A stretch of DNA of 5,927 nucleotides from Chloroflexota bacterium (GCA_022707665.1 JAKJAE010000188.1:1-5927), one strand, 5' to 3'. Positions 1 to 5,927 are shown, counted from the first letter of the stretch. The notes: generated by a model from the sequence alone, not told the origin. Translations and numbers: made by a program.

Positions 1-1
1 C

Positions 2-442
2 TCGCTGATCTCGCCGCGGATGATGAAGGAATTCCTGTTCCCCTACTACCAGCAGTTGATCGCCAACATCAGGGCGCGCCAGCTCGACCCAACGCGGCAC
101 CTCTATGTCCAGGTGGACACCGATGGGTTCGCGGATCCCGTCATTCCGCTCTATCGCGAGGCGATCGGTATGGACGTGATGAGCCCGTTCGAGGTAGCGG
201 CAGGGTGTGACGTGGTGCGGACGGGGCAGCAGTATCCGGATTTGGCGATCTTTGGGGGGATTGATAAACGCGTGCTGGCGCAGGGGCGCGCGGCGATCGA
301 TGCTATGCTGGAGCGCATCATCCCCGTGATGCGCGCGCGCGGCGGCTACATTCCGACGTGCGACCACGGCGTGCCGGCAGAGGTGCCGTATGCGGATTAC
401 CTCTACTACAGGCGGCGGGTGGTGGAGCTAGGGAGCACATAG
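2..442 (+). CDS. URO-D-superfamily protein, C-terminal part (5' end outside window)
   Basis: The frame is open from the first bases, so this is the last 146 residues of a longer protein, usually 330-400 residues in this family; the internal ATGs at 20 and 23 are not likely starts. It opens with SLISPRMMKEFLFPYYQQLI, the family's '(L)ISPxMxxEFxxPYYxxL' helix. It continues with VQVDTDG (residues 36-42 of the fragment), EVAAGCDVV (64-72), GGIDKR (85-90), GGYIPTCDHGVP (114-125) and a final YADYLYYRRRV helix. This is the C-terminal half of the URO-D/methyltransferase TIM barrel. Canonical HemE decarboxylates uroporphyrinogen III, but these strings match the divergent URO-D-like proteins often found near sugar or methyl-transfer genes, whose substrates are mostly unknown. 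The HxC zinc motif of corrinoid methyltransferases is replaced by VDTDG. The family is quite sure; the substrate cannot be told. Confidence 0.85.
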   Translation, partial: SLISPRMMKEFLFPYYQQLIANIRARQLDPTRHLYVQVDTDGFADPVIPLYREAIGMDVMSPFEVAAGCDVVRTGQQYPDLAIFGGIDKRVLAQGRAAIDAMLERIIPVMRARGGYIPTCDHGVPAEVPYADYLYYRRRVVELGST

Positions 443-561
443 CGGAGGCTGGCTTGCCTGACCGGACGAGGCCGTAGGGCGTCCTGCGACGCAACGAGGC
501 TGCCAGGCTGTATGGCACCTCATCGCGGGCGATCTGGACAGCTCGCCCCATGCATCGCGAC

Positions 562-590
562 TTGATAAAAAAGCGAGTGTCGTTTATAAT
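562..590 (+). promoter_or_regulatory. sigma70-type promoter for the aldo/keto reductase
   Basis: TTGATA (562-567) and TATAAT (585-590) are separated by exactly 17 bases: a perfect -10 and a 5/6 match to the -35 consensus. The stretch is a conspicuous AT-rich island (about 561-607) in GC-rich DNA. Transcription would start near 597, giving an 80-base leader before the ATG at 679. The leader contains a short perfect stem (TGGGC 607-611 with GCCCA 619-623, 7-base loop). The rest of the 443-678 gap holds no convincing gene. Confidence 0.75.
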
Positions 591-678
591 ATGTATGTTG
601 ACTTTTTGGGCATCAGTGGCCCATCGGGTCAGTGCAACTGAACTAACGTTGTCATAACACCGGGAGGTAAGAGAAGCG

Positions 679-1638
679 ATGGAGTACACGAATCTGGGAC
701 GTACGGGTCTATCAGTAAGCCGGCTCTGTCTGGGGACAATGAACTTCGGTCGGCAGACCACCGAGGAGGACAGCCACGCGATCATGGACCGCGCGCTGGA
801 GCTGGGGATCAACTTCTTCGACACAGCGAACGTGTATGGGGGTCGAGGCTTGACCGAGACGATCATCGGGAATTGGCTTGCCAAGGGTGGGCGGCGCGAG
901 AAGATCGTATTGGCAACCAAGGTGTACAACCGGATGGGCGATGGTCCCAATGACCGTGGGCTCTCGGCTTTCCATATCCGCCAGGCGGCCGAGGATAGTC
1001 TGCGCCGGATGCAGACCGACCACATCGATCTCTACCAGATGCACCACATCGAGCGGACGACGCCCTGGGAGGAGATCTGGCAGGCGATGGAGCAACTGGT
1101 GCGCGAGGGCAAGGTCATCTACGTGGGCAGCAGCAACTTCGCCGGTTGGCATATTGCCAAGGCGCAGGCCGCAGCCCAGGCACGCAACTTCATGGGCCTG
1201 GTTGCCGAGCAGAGCCTGTATAACCTGGACGCCCGGATGGTTGAGCTCGAGGTCCTTCCTGCCGCCGCAGACTACGGCCTCGGCGTGATCCCCTGGAGCC
1301 CACTGGCCGGTGGCCTGTTGGGTGGTGTACTGAAGAAGATCACCGAGGGGCGTCGTGCTTCGGAGCGGATGCAGGAGCAGGTCGAGAAGAAGCGCCCGCA
1401 GCTTGAGGCCTATGAGGGTCTGTGTGCAGAGCTCGGTGAGGAGCCCGCGGATGTGGCTCTGGCATGGCTTCTGAAGAACCCGGTCGTGACGGCACCTATC
1501 ATCGGCCCGCGCACGATGGAGCAACTCGATGGTTCGCTGCGATCTCTGGAGATCGTATTGTCGGACGAGGTGCTGGCGCGCCTGGACACGATCTTCCCCG
1601 GTCCTGGCGGTCCTGCGCCTGAGGCGTACGCCTGGTAG
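679..1638 (+). CDS. aldo/keto reductase
   Basis: A complete 319-residue NAD(P)H-dependent oxidoreductase of the AKR superfamily, a cytosolic (beta/alpha)8 barrel that reduces aldehydes or ketones. The start is fixed by GGGAGGT (662-668) ten bases upstream of ATG and by the classic N-terminus MEYTNLGRTGLSVSRLCLGTM. The catalytic tetrad is visible: Asp48 and Tyr53 (NFFDTANVYGG), Lys81 (LATKVYN) and His122 (DLYQMHH). Cofactor-site strings follow: VGSSNF (149-154), PWSPLAGGLLGG (205-216) and IIGPRTMEQLDGSL (274-287). Length is normal for the AKR11/AKR14-type and Kv-beta-like group, and the PAPEAYAW ending is typical of a bacterial subgroup. It has its own promoter and terminator, so it looks monocistronic. 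The substrate cannot be told; a sugar or short-chain aldehyde is possible from the neighbouring glycosidases, which is inference only. Confidence 0.93.
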   Translation: MEYTNLGRTGLSVSRLCLGTMNFGRQTTEEDSHAIMDRALELGINFFDTANVYGGRGLTETIIGNWLAKGGRREKIVLATKVYNRMGDGPNDRGLSAFHIRQAAEDSLRRMQTDHIDLYQMHHIERTTPWEEIWQAMEQLVREGKVIYVGSSNFAGWHIAKAQAAAQARNFMGLVAEQSLYNLDARMVELEVLPAAADYGLGVIPWSPLAGGLLGGVLKKITEGRRASERMQEQVEKKRPQLEAYEGLCAELGEEPADVALAWLLKNPVVTAPIIGPRTMEQLDGSLRSLEIVLSDEVLARLDTIFPGPGGPAPEAYAW

Positions 1639-1660
1639 GCGAATTCCTGACAGACTGAAG

Positions 1661-1691
1661 ACCGGGCGCGGAGATCATCTCCGCGCCCGGT
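1661..1691. terminator. stem-loop terminator between convergent genes
   Basis: A perfect inverted repeat with 15-base arms, accgggcgcggagat (1661-1675) and atctccgcgcccggt (1677-1691), around a single central base. It lies 22 bases after the aldo/keto reductase stop and 28 bases beyond the stop of the convergent membrane-protein gene, so it can serve both. No long T-run follows (only tgcattt on the + strand), so it is not a textbook intrinsic terminator, but its position and stability make termination or 3'-end protection the best reading. Confidence 0.8.
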
Positions 1692-1719
1692 TGCATTTCC
1701 GGAACCAGCAGCACGCAGT

Positions 1720-2367
1720 CTACGCGCGGGCGCCCGCTGTGGTATAGGCCTGTCCGTAGAAATGGCCCATCACGGCCTGGTAGAGCGTCATCGTGAAGAT
1801 GATGCCAACCCCGCAGGCCAGGCTGCCGATCAGCGAGGCTGCCATTCCTGCGACGACATTGCCCACCAGGACCAGCAGCCAGGGTCCAGGGGCGGCGGTG
1901 AACAACTTCCAGATCGCGCCGAAGGCCAGCCCCTCGCGGGCGCTACCAAAGACCGTGGCCCGCGTCATCGCAACGGGGAGAAGGACGCCGAGGGCGATGC
2001 CGAAGACCAGCCCGACAGTGCCGACGCAGATCCCTCCGACCAGCCCCACTGCATTCGCCACGTCGGGATCAGCATTGGCGGCTAGAGAGGCAACGATGGC
2101 GAAGACGATCGAGACTAGCCAGATGGGGGCCGTCCAGACGAGGCTGACCAGGAAGGCTCTGAATCCGTGGCCCAAGTAGGTGCCAAAGTCGACATCCGGA
2201 AGGACCGCGGGGCCGCCCGTCGCGATACGACGGGCTACCTCGAGCCCCCAGCCCATCAAGTAGATCTGGCCAACGAACGGGATGAGGCCGATCAGGCCGT
2301 TGATAAGGATTTTCTTCAGCCAGTCAGGGTCCTCGAACGCGAATGTGAATGCCTTGCCGAAGTCCAT
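1720..2367 (-). CDS. DUF4013-like polytopic membrane protein
   Basis: A 215-residue integral membrane protein of unknown function. The N-terminus MDFGKAFTFAFEDPDWLKKILINGLIGLIPFVG matches the DUF4013 signature as I know it (an 'F.DPDWxKKxLIGGLLxLIPxVG' opening), followed by a GW/GYxLEVARR-type stretch (39-47) and a LPDVDFG turn (56-62). Hydrophobic segments lie at about 20-41, 70-96, 105-133, 162-180 and 180-200, so there are four to five transmembrane helices rich in Gly and Ala. The start is supported by an AAGGAG ribosome site (complement of 2375-2380) seven bases before ATG. It is read away from the GH4 gene and converges on the aldo/keto reductase. Nothing in the sequence shows transport or catalysis, so no function is assigned. 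Confidence 0.85.
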   Translation of the reverse strand: MDFGKAFTFAFEDPDWLKKILINGLIGLIPFVGQIYLMGWGLEVARRIATGGPAVLPDVDFGTYLGHGFRAFLVSLVWTAPIWLVSIVFAIVASLAANADPDVANAVGLVGGICVGTVGLVFGIALGVLLPVAMTRATVFGSAREGLAFGAIWKLFTAAPGPWLLVLVGNVVAGMAASLIGSLACGVGIIFTMTLYQAVMGHFYGQAYTTAGARA

Positions 2368-2408
2368 TGATGCGCTCCTTGGCTACGAATAGGGATGTAC
2401 AGGAAGGC

Positions 2409-2437
2409 ATTATACAAGTCTCGTCCAGCGGTGCAAA
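2409..2437 (-). promoter_or_regulatory. promoter for the DUF4013-like gene
   Basis: Read on the minus strand: TTTGCA (complement of 2432-2437, 4/6 to the -35 consensus), 17 bases, then a perfect TATAAT (complement of 2409-2414). It lies about 42 bases upstream of the start codon, so the leader would be short, about 35 bases. The only other A/T-rich spot in this 156-base divergent gap is the start of the opposite promoter. Confidence 0.6.
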
Positions 2438-2458
2438 GCCGGCGAATCTGGCCCTTAC

Positions 2459-2486
2459 TTGCCGATCGGGCCTTTGCGCCTACACT
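2459..2486 (+). promoter_or_regulatory. possible promoter for the GH4 gene
   Basis: TTGCCG (2459-2464), 16 bases, then TACACT (2481-2486); each hexamer matches the consensus at four positions. It sits 38 bases before the GH4 start codon and points away from the opposite promoter. The 8-base palindrome CCGATCGG (2462-2469) overlaps the -35 element and could be part of an operator, but it is short and may be chance. No regulator gene lies in the window. Confidence 0.35.
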
Positions 2487-2523
2487 CCGGAGCATCCCAA
2501 GACCGTGACCTAACGGAGGCTGT

Positions 2524-3852
2524 ATGACCAAGATCGCTTTCATCGGTGCCGGTAGTTTTGGTTTCACCCGTGGCCTGGTGCGGGATATCCTGACTTTCCC
2601 TCTCCTCGAAGACGCTACGCTGTCCCTGATGGATGTTGATGCGGAGCGACTGGAGTTCTCGCGCCGCGCGGTGCAGCGGATCGTCGACCAGGGTGGCTAT
2701 CCCGCCAGAGTCGAGGCGACAATGGACCGGGTCGAGGCCTTGAACGGTGCGGACGCTGTGTTGTGCACGATTCTTGCCGGTAGCGTGGACGTCTGGCAGC
2801 ACGATGTCCTGATCCCCAAGAAGTATGGCATCGATATCAACGTCGGTGACACGCGCGGTGTGTCGGGCATCTTCCGTGCCCTGCGCACGATTCCCGTGAT
2901 GCTCGGGATCGTGAAGGATATGGAGAAGGCCTGCCCCGACGCGACGTTGCTGAACTACACCAACCCGATGGCCATGCTCTGTCGGGCGATGCAGCGCGAG
3001 TCCTCCATCCAGTTGACGGGACTCTGCCACAGCGTCCAGGGCACTGCGATGATGCTGGCGAAGTGGATCGGCGCCCCGTATGAGGAGATCACGTACACGT
3101 GCGCCGGCATCAACCATATGGCCTGGTATCTCGACTACAAGTGGAACGGCAAGGATGCCTATCCCCTGATCCGCAAGGCGGTCGAGGAGAACGAGGAGAT
3201 CTACAACGAGGAGCAGGTTCGGAATGAGATGTTCCTGCACTTCGGCTACTACATCACCGAGTCGAGCGGCCACAACTCGGAGTACAACTGGTGGTTCCGC
3301 AAACGGCCTGATCTGATCGAGAGGTATTGCACGCACGGTACAGGGTGGAATCCGGGTGTCTATGCCTACATCCTGGATGAGTACCGCAAGCGTGGCGACA
3401 CGTGGAAGGACTCGATCATCGCCTGGCTGGACGATCCCAATGCGCTGGATCTCAAGCGTGGTCACGAGTATGCCGCTTACATTATCAACGCACTGCAGGG
3501 GGGTGAGCCGTTCAAGTTCAACGGCAACGTGCCCAACACCGGGCTGATCACAAACCTGCCCGAGGGCGCTTGCGTCGAGGTGCCGGTGTACGCCGACCGG
3601 GGTGGCTTGCACTCGATCCACGTGGGCGCGCTGCCCCCCGCCGTCGCGCCACTGAACCAGATCACGGTGGCCTCCGAGGAGATGGCGGTCGAGGCCGCGC
3701 TCACGGGTGACCCAACGCTTGTCTTCCAGTCGGTTGCTTACGATCCGCTTACGGCAGCGATGCTGTCGCTGGCGGAGATCAAGCAGATGGTGAACGAGAT
3801 GCTGGCGCAGAACGCGGCGTATCTGCCGCAGTTCAGTAGCCTGAAGGCGTAG
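2524..3852 (+). CDS. GH4 NAD/metal-dependent glycosidase, probable alpha-galactosidase
   Basis: A complete 442-residue glycoside hydrolase family 4 protein. GH4 enzymes are cytosolic and work by an unusual redox-elimination route: NAD+ transiently oxidises C3 of the sugar and a divalent metal, often Mn2+, holds the substrate. The N-terminal dinucleotide fold [12 protein letters not shown] (4-15) leads to the acidic end LSLMDVD (33-39). Then come [17 protein letters not shown] (108-124), LNYTNPM (143-149, Asn147 at the substrate), GLCHSVQGT (166-174) and [10 protein letters not shown] (193-202). Cys168 and His198 fit the two metal ligands of the family. CHSVQGT and CAGINHMA are typical of MelA-type alpha-galactosidases rather than 6-phospho-glycosidases, so an alpha-galactoside substrate is favoured; an alpha-glucosidase cannot be excluded. 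The start has GGAGG (2515-2519) four bases upstream. There is no signal peptide, so it would act on imported oligosaccharides; no transporter is in view. Confidence 0.92.
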   Translation: MTKIAFIGAGSFGFTRGLVRDILTFPLLEDATLSLMDVDAERLEFSRRAVQRIVDQGGYPARVEATMDRVEALNGADAVLCTILAGSVDVWQHDVLIPKKYGIDINVGDTRGVSGIFRALRTIPVMLGIVKDMEKACPDATLLNYTNPMAMLCRAMQRESSIQLTGLCHSVQGTAMMLAKWIGAPYEEITYTCAGINHMAWYLDYKWNGKDAYPLIRKAVEENEEIYNEEQVRNEMFLHFGYYITESSGHNSEYNWWFRKRPDLIERYCTHGTGWNPGVYAYILDEYRKRGDTWKDSIIAWLDDPNALDLKRGHEYAAYIINALQGGEPFKFNGNVPNTGLITNLPEGACVEVPVYADRGGLHSIHVGALPPAVAPLNQITVASEEMAVEAALTGDPTLVFQSVAYDPLTAAMLSLAEIKQMVNEMLAQNAAYLPQFSSLKA

Positions 3853-3866
3853 CGACAGTGGATCGA

Positions 3867-3915
3867 GAGCGGCGAGGATCAGGGCTCCGATCGTCTTGCC
3901 GGTGCCTCGCCGCTC
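3867..3915. terminator. stem-loop between GH4 gene and nitroreductase
   Basis: An exact 11-base inverted repeat: gagcggcgagg (3867-3877) and cctcgccgctc (3905-3915), separated by 27 bases, in the 101-base gap after the GH4 stop. There is no T-run after it. It may partially terminate transcription or stabilise the GH4 message 3' end, making the nitroreductase differently expressed; this is inference. I see no clear promoter between it and the nitroreductase start. Confidence 0.45.
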
Positions 3916-3953
3916 ATTACTGAGGTGGTCTCGTGTAAGGCAGGGAGGACCCT

Positions 3954-4523
3954 ATGTTGAAGGACCTGATCGCGAAGAGCCGGAGTTACCGCCGGTTCGA
4001 CGAGAGTGTGCCGGTGCCGATGGAGACTCTGCGGAAGCTTGTGGGACTGGCGCGTCTGTCCCCGTCGGCCTCGAACAAGCAGCCGCTCAAGTTCCGGCTG
4101 GTCAACGACGCTGAGATGTGCGCGCAGGTGTTTCCGCTGTTGGCGTGGGCGGGTTACTTACCAGACTGGAAGGGGCCTGCGGAGGGTGAGCGTCCAGCTG
4201 CCTACATCGTGATCCTGGGCGACACTGAGTTGAGCAACAGCTTCGCCGTCGATGAGGGCATCATGGCCCAGAGCATGATGCTGGGTGCGGTCGATGCGGG
4301 GTTCGGCGGCTGCATGCTGGGCTCCGTCGACCGGCCAAAGCTGCGCGAGTTGCTGTCGATTCCCGAGCGCTATGAGATCCTGCTGGTGCTGGCGCTGGGG
4401 AAGCCGGTCGAGACCGTCGTCATCGACCCGGTGGGCGAGGATGGAAGCATCAAATACTGGCGAGACGAACAGCAGGTCCACCACGTACCCAAGCGGTCAG
4501 TGGATGAACTGATTCTGAAGTGA
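3954..4523 (+). CDS. nitroreductase-family FMN-dependent oxidoreductase
   Basis: A complete 189-residue member of the nitroreductase superfamily: FMN-binding, usually dimeric cytosolic flavoproteins that use NAD(P)H to reduce nitro compounds, quinones or other acceptors. FMN-site strings are present: SRSYRRF (9-15, with the phosphate-binding Arg), SPSASNKQPLKF (36-47) and the later GGCMLGSVDR (118-127), followed by LALGKPVE (147-153 region) and the usual YWRDE...HHVPKRSVDELIL tail. The start is ATG with AGGGAGG (3942-3948) five bases upstream. The length is short-normal for the family. It follows the GH4 gene by 101 bases, and its stop lies 26 bases before the likely start of the fucosidase remnant, so it is probably co-transcribed downstream. 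Physiological substrate unknown; many members are not nitro-specific, and the sugar-gene context does not settle it. Confidence 0.92.
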   Translation: MLKDLIAKSRSYRRFDESVPVPMETLRKLVGLARLSPSASNKQPLKFRLVNDAEMCAQVFPLLAWAGYLPDWKGPAEGERPAAYIVILGDTELSNSFAVDEGIMAQSMMLGAVDAGFGGCMLGSVDRPKLRELLSIPERYEILLVLALGKPVETVVIDPVGEDGSIKYWRDEQQVHHVPKRSVDELILK

Positions 4524-4549
4524 TGGGGCACGGTCGAAAGGGGGTAGTC

Positions 4550-4903
4550 TTGGATAGCAGGGAATGGTTCAGGCAGGCGAAGTTCTGGATGATGGTCCAC
4601 TGGGGGCTGTATGCGCTCCTGGGGGGTGAGTGGAAGGGCGAGCGCACGCCCTTCAGGCGAGATGTGATCGGCGAGCTCTGCCTGATCGGGTTTGACACAC
4701 CGCTGACGATCTCACCCGAACAGGGGGCCGAGCTCTACCAGCTTGTCAAGAAGTACCAACCCAACTGCCTGATCAACTCGCGGATCGGCAACGGCCTGGG
4801 CCAGGCTCGTGTGCAAACGCTCCGCGGCGGATCACTGATCCGCCGCGAACGTATGAGGGGGCGTGGATCGATTTTAGCGCTAGACGTGGCCGGTGGGTTC
4901 TGA
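4550..4903 (+). pseudogene. GH29 alpha-L-fucosidase remnant, internally deleted
   Basis: An open frame of 117 residues, starting best at TTG 4550 after AAAGGGGG; a GTG at 4520 in the same frame is possible but overlaps the previous gene. Intact GH29 fucosidases, retaining enzymes that remove terminal L-fucose, have roughly 400-500 residues. Three conserved blocks are compressed here. Residues 5-31 (WFRQAKFWMMVHWGLYALLGG...GER) are the family N-terminus. Residues 33-44 (TPFRRDVIGELC) resemble the 'PFKRDVxKELadAC' helix found much later. Residues 45-84 (LIGFDTPLTISPEQ...NSRIGNGLG) match the block carrying the nucleophile Asp. The stretches normally between them and the whole C-terminal part are gone. 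Two near-invariant positions have changed: KFGM to KFWM and LIWFDTP to LIGFDTP. The last 30 residues show no family similarity. Activity is very unlikely; a small expressed protein is not excluded. Confidence 0.75.
4823..4847. repeat. 12-bp perfect palindromic hairpin at end of fucosidase remnant
   Basis: The arms cgcggcggatca (4823-4834) and tgatccgccgcg (4836-4847) are exact reverse complements around one base. It begins about 20 bases after the last residues that look like GH29. It has the same build as the hairpin after the aldo/keto reductase (long GC arms, one central base, GATC-type tip), so it may be the former terminator of the fucosidase gene, now inside the residual frame. There is no T-run. 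A transposon end or protein-binding site is less likely. Confidence 0.6.
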
Positions 4904-4924
4904 TTCCGATTCAGGGAGGCGGGC

Positions 4925-5927
4925 GTGAGCTTGTCGCCACGTCAACAGTTTCTCGACTACGTTCGTCGCGTGCCGGGTGTCCGGCCCGTGGTCTCGCCTT
5001 TCCTGCCGCACACGGACGTGGTACGTGCCACGCTGGCGCATCTCGGTCTGCCTGTGACCGGCGACCCAATCGATGACGAGGTGCGGCTAGCCCGCGCACT
5101 CGACTACGAGCCGATGTTCATGACCGCTTGCCACGATCTGATCTTTCCCTGGGTCGAAGACCCCGACCAATCCGATGCCGATTGGATCGTGATGGCGATG
5201 GCAACCCCCGACGGCCCCTGGCTACGGCGCGTTTCGCGCCGGCTGGGCGTGTGGGGCGACGACGAGGGGTTCCCGGTCAAGACCGAGGATGACTATGGGC
5301 GTCTCGTCGCGGTGGCAGATGCCGTTAGCGAGCGCGAGGAGGCGATCCGTGCGTATTTCCGTACCTGGCGTGAGCGGGTTGGAGAGGACGGCGTGATTGT
5401 CATCGGCCACCCGCATGTCACGTGGATGGGCTATCAGGTGAGCCAGCGCAACCTCATCTTCCACGAGATCGACTACCGCGAGGCGTTCCACCGCGGAATG
5501 GACGCGATCTACCGCGCGGCGTGCTTCGTCTTTGAGATCGCGATGGCGGAAGGGATCGACTTCATGAGCGAGTCATGTTCGGGCCTGGAGATGACCTCGC
5601 CGAGGGACTTCGACCGTCTGGACCTGCCCTATCTGGAGGCCTTCTCAGCCTTCGTCCATGCGCGTGGCGGCCTGTTCTGGTACCACAACTGCGGGTTGAC
5701 GCGGCATCTGATCGCTACCGGACGGTTCAACCGGTTTGCTCCGGATGTTGTCGAGACGGTCGCGCCGCCGCCGGAGGGTGACAACGATCTGGCGGAGTCG
5801 CGGCGCGCGCTCGATCCAGGTGTCTGCTCAAAGGGCAACCTCAGCCTGCTGCTCTTGCGCGATGGCACGCCGGAGCAGGTTTCGGAAGCGACACGGGCGA
5901 TGGTTGCCTCCGTCCGGGGCTACACTC
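4925..5927 (+). CDS. URO-D-superfamily protein with HxC motif (3' end outside window)
   Basis: The frame starts at GTG 4925, five bases after AGGGAGG (4913-4919), and is still open at the window end after 334 codons, so nearly the whole protein is present. The C-terminal half is clearly URO-D-like: MAEGIDFMSESCSG (208-220), MTSPRDFDRLDLPYLEAF (223-240), HARGGLFWYHNCG (245-257), FAPDVVETVAPPPEGDNDL (271-289) and VCSKGNLSLLLL (300-311), matching the family's 'hsHGG..hxCG...PPPxGDxdL...lkGNid' series. His254-Asn-Cys256 is the HxC pair that binds zinc in MtaA/MtbA-type corrinoid methyltransferases; a third Cys would be expected beyond the window. The N-terminal half is divergent, with GDPIDDEVRLARALDYEP (46-63). 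The role is probably methyl transfer or an unknown reaction in a catabolic cluster rather than haem synthesis; substrate unknown. It starts 21 bases after the fucosidase remnant and is likely co-transcribed with the upstream genes. Confidence 0.85.
   Translation, partial: MSLSPRQQFLDYVRRVPGVRPVVSPFLPHTDVVRATLAHLGLPVTGDPIDDEVRLARALDYEPMFMTACHDLIFPWVEDPDQSDADWIVMAMATPDGPWLRRVSRRLGVWGDDEGFPVKTEDDYGRLVAVADAVSEREEAIRAYFRTWRERVGEDGVIVIGHPHVTWMGYQVSQRNLIFHEIDYREAFHRGMDAIYRAACFVFEIAMAEGIDFMSESCSGLEMTSPRDFDRLDLPYLEAFSAFVHARGGLFWYHNCGLTRHLIATGRFNRFAPDVVETVAPPPEGDNDLAESRRALDPGVCSKGNLSLLLLRDGTPEQVSEATRAMVASVRGYT

Noticed and set aside
479..492. Small hairpin GCGTC-CTGC-GACGC after the first gene as a terminator
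   Set aside because: Only five base pairs with no T-run; too weak to list.
318..1025. Minus-strand open frame spanning the URO-D end, the intergenic gap and the aldo/keto reductase start
   Set aside because: It overlaps two real genes in antisense and crosses the strong promoter; the Arg/Ser-rich translation resembles no protein.
878..1288. Plus-strand frame inside the aldo/keto reductase
   Set aside because: An out-of-frame Arg/Ser/Trp-rich shadow with no motif.
712..1524. Minus-strand open frame opposite the aldo/keto reductase
   Set aside because: A shadow of a well-conserved gene, with low-complexity Leu/His-rich translation and no family motif.
2455..3621. Long minus-strand open frame (388 codons) opposite the GH4 gene
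   Set aside because: It lies antisense to a clearly conserved GH4 protein, its translation has no recognisable domain and is His/Arg/Val-rich as expected from GC-rich codons read backwards, and it has no good ribosome site.
4665..4689. Direct repeat TGATCGG (4665-4671 and 4683-4689) near the second deletion join of the fucosidase remnant
   Set aside because: A deletion between direct repeats leaves one copy, not two, and 7 bases can occur by chance; it does not explain the join.
4550..4903. Fucosidase remnant explained as an ordinary frameshifted gene
   Set aside because: All recognisable blocks are in the same frame and the missing segments are not present in other frames between them, so deletion rather than frameshift fits.
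1..5927. CRISPR arrays, tRNA or rRNA genes, insertion sequences, toxin-antitoxin or defence genes
   Set aside because: No regularly spaced repeats, tRNA-like cloverleaf, transposase motifs or defence domains were seen on reading both strands.

Overview
The window is GC-rich bacterial DNA (about 60% GC by eye, not computed) with compact genes, strong Shine-Dalgarno sites (GGAGG or AGGGAGG), mixed ATG/GTG/TTG starts and long GC hairpins between genes. The protein styles (a DUF4013 membrane protein, an aldo/keto reductase ending PAPEAYAW, a GH4 glycosidase with a CHSVQGT motif, a GH29 fucosidase remnant and URO-D-like proteins) fit a free-living carbohydrate-degrading bacterium. Chloroflexota would be my first guess, but there is no rRNA or phylogenetic marker and this is only an inference.

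Layout. (1) 2-442, +: the 3' end of a uroporphyrinogen-decarboxylase-superfamily (URO-D-like) gene cut by the window start. (2) 443-678: intergenic, with a near-consensus sigma70-type promoter (TTGATA-N17-TATAAT) about 90 bp before the next gene. (3) 679-1638, +: a complete aldo/keto reductase, closed by a 15-bp perfect stem-loop at 1661-1691 that also lies at the end of the convergent gene. (4) 1720-2367, -: a polytopic DUF4013-type membrane protein. (5) 2368-2523: a divergent promoter region. (6) 2524-3852, +: a GH4 NAD/metal-dependent glycosidase, probably an alpha-galactosidase. (7) 3954-4523, +: a nitroreductase-family flavoprotein. (8) 4550-4903, +: a collapsed GH29 alpha-L-fucosidase remnant in which separate conserved family blocks are joined in one open frame. 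(9) 4925 to the window end, +: a second, different URO-D-like protein, cut by the window end.

How it fits together. The + strand genes from the GH4 enzyme to the second URO-D-like gene are close together and probably read in one direction, though a stem-loop in the GH4-nitroreductase gap and a palindrome at the end of the fucosidase remnant may split the transcript. The theme is sugar catabolism (alpha-galactoside hydrolysis, former fucoside hydrolysis) with redox enzymes (aldo/keto reductase, nitroreductase) and URO-D-like proteins that are unlikely to be haem-synthesis enzymes. The last URO-D-like protein carries the HxC motif typical of zinc-dependent corrinoid methyltransferase relatives; the first has an Asp-rich motif at the corresponding place. 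I see no CRISPR array, tRNA, rRNA, insertion sequence or defence system. The most unusual object is the fucosidase remnant.
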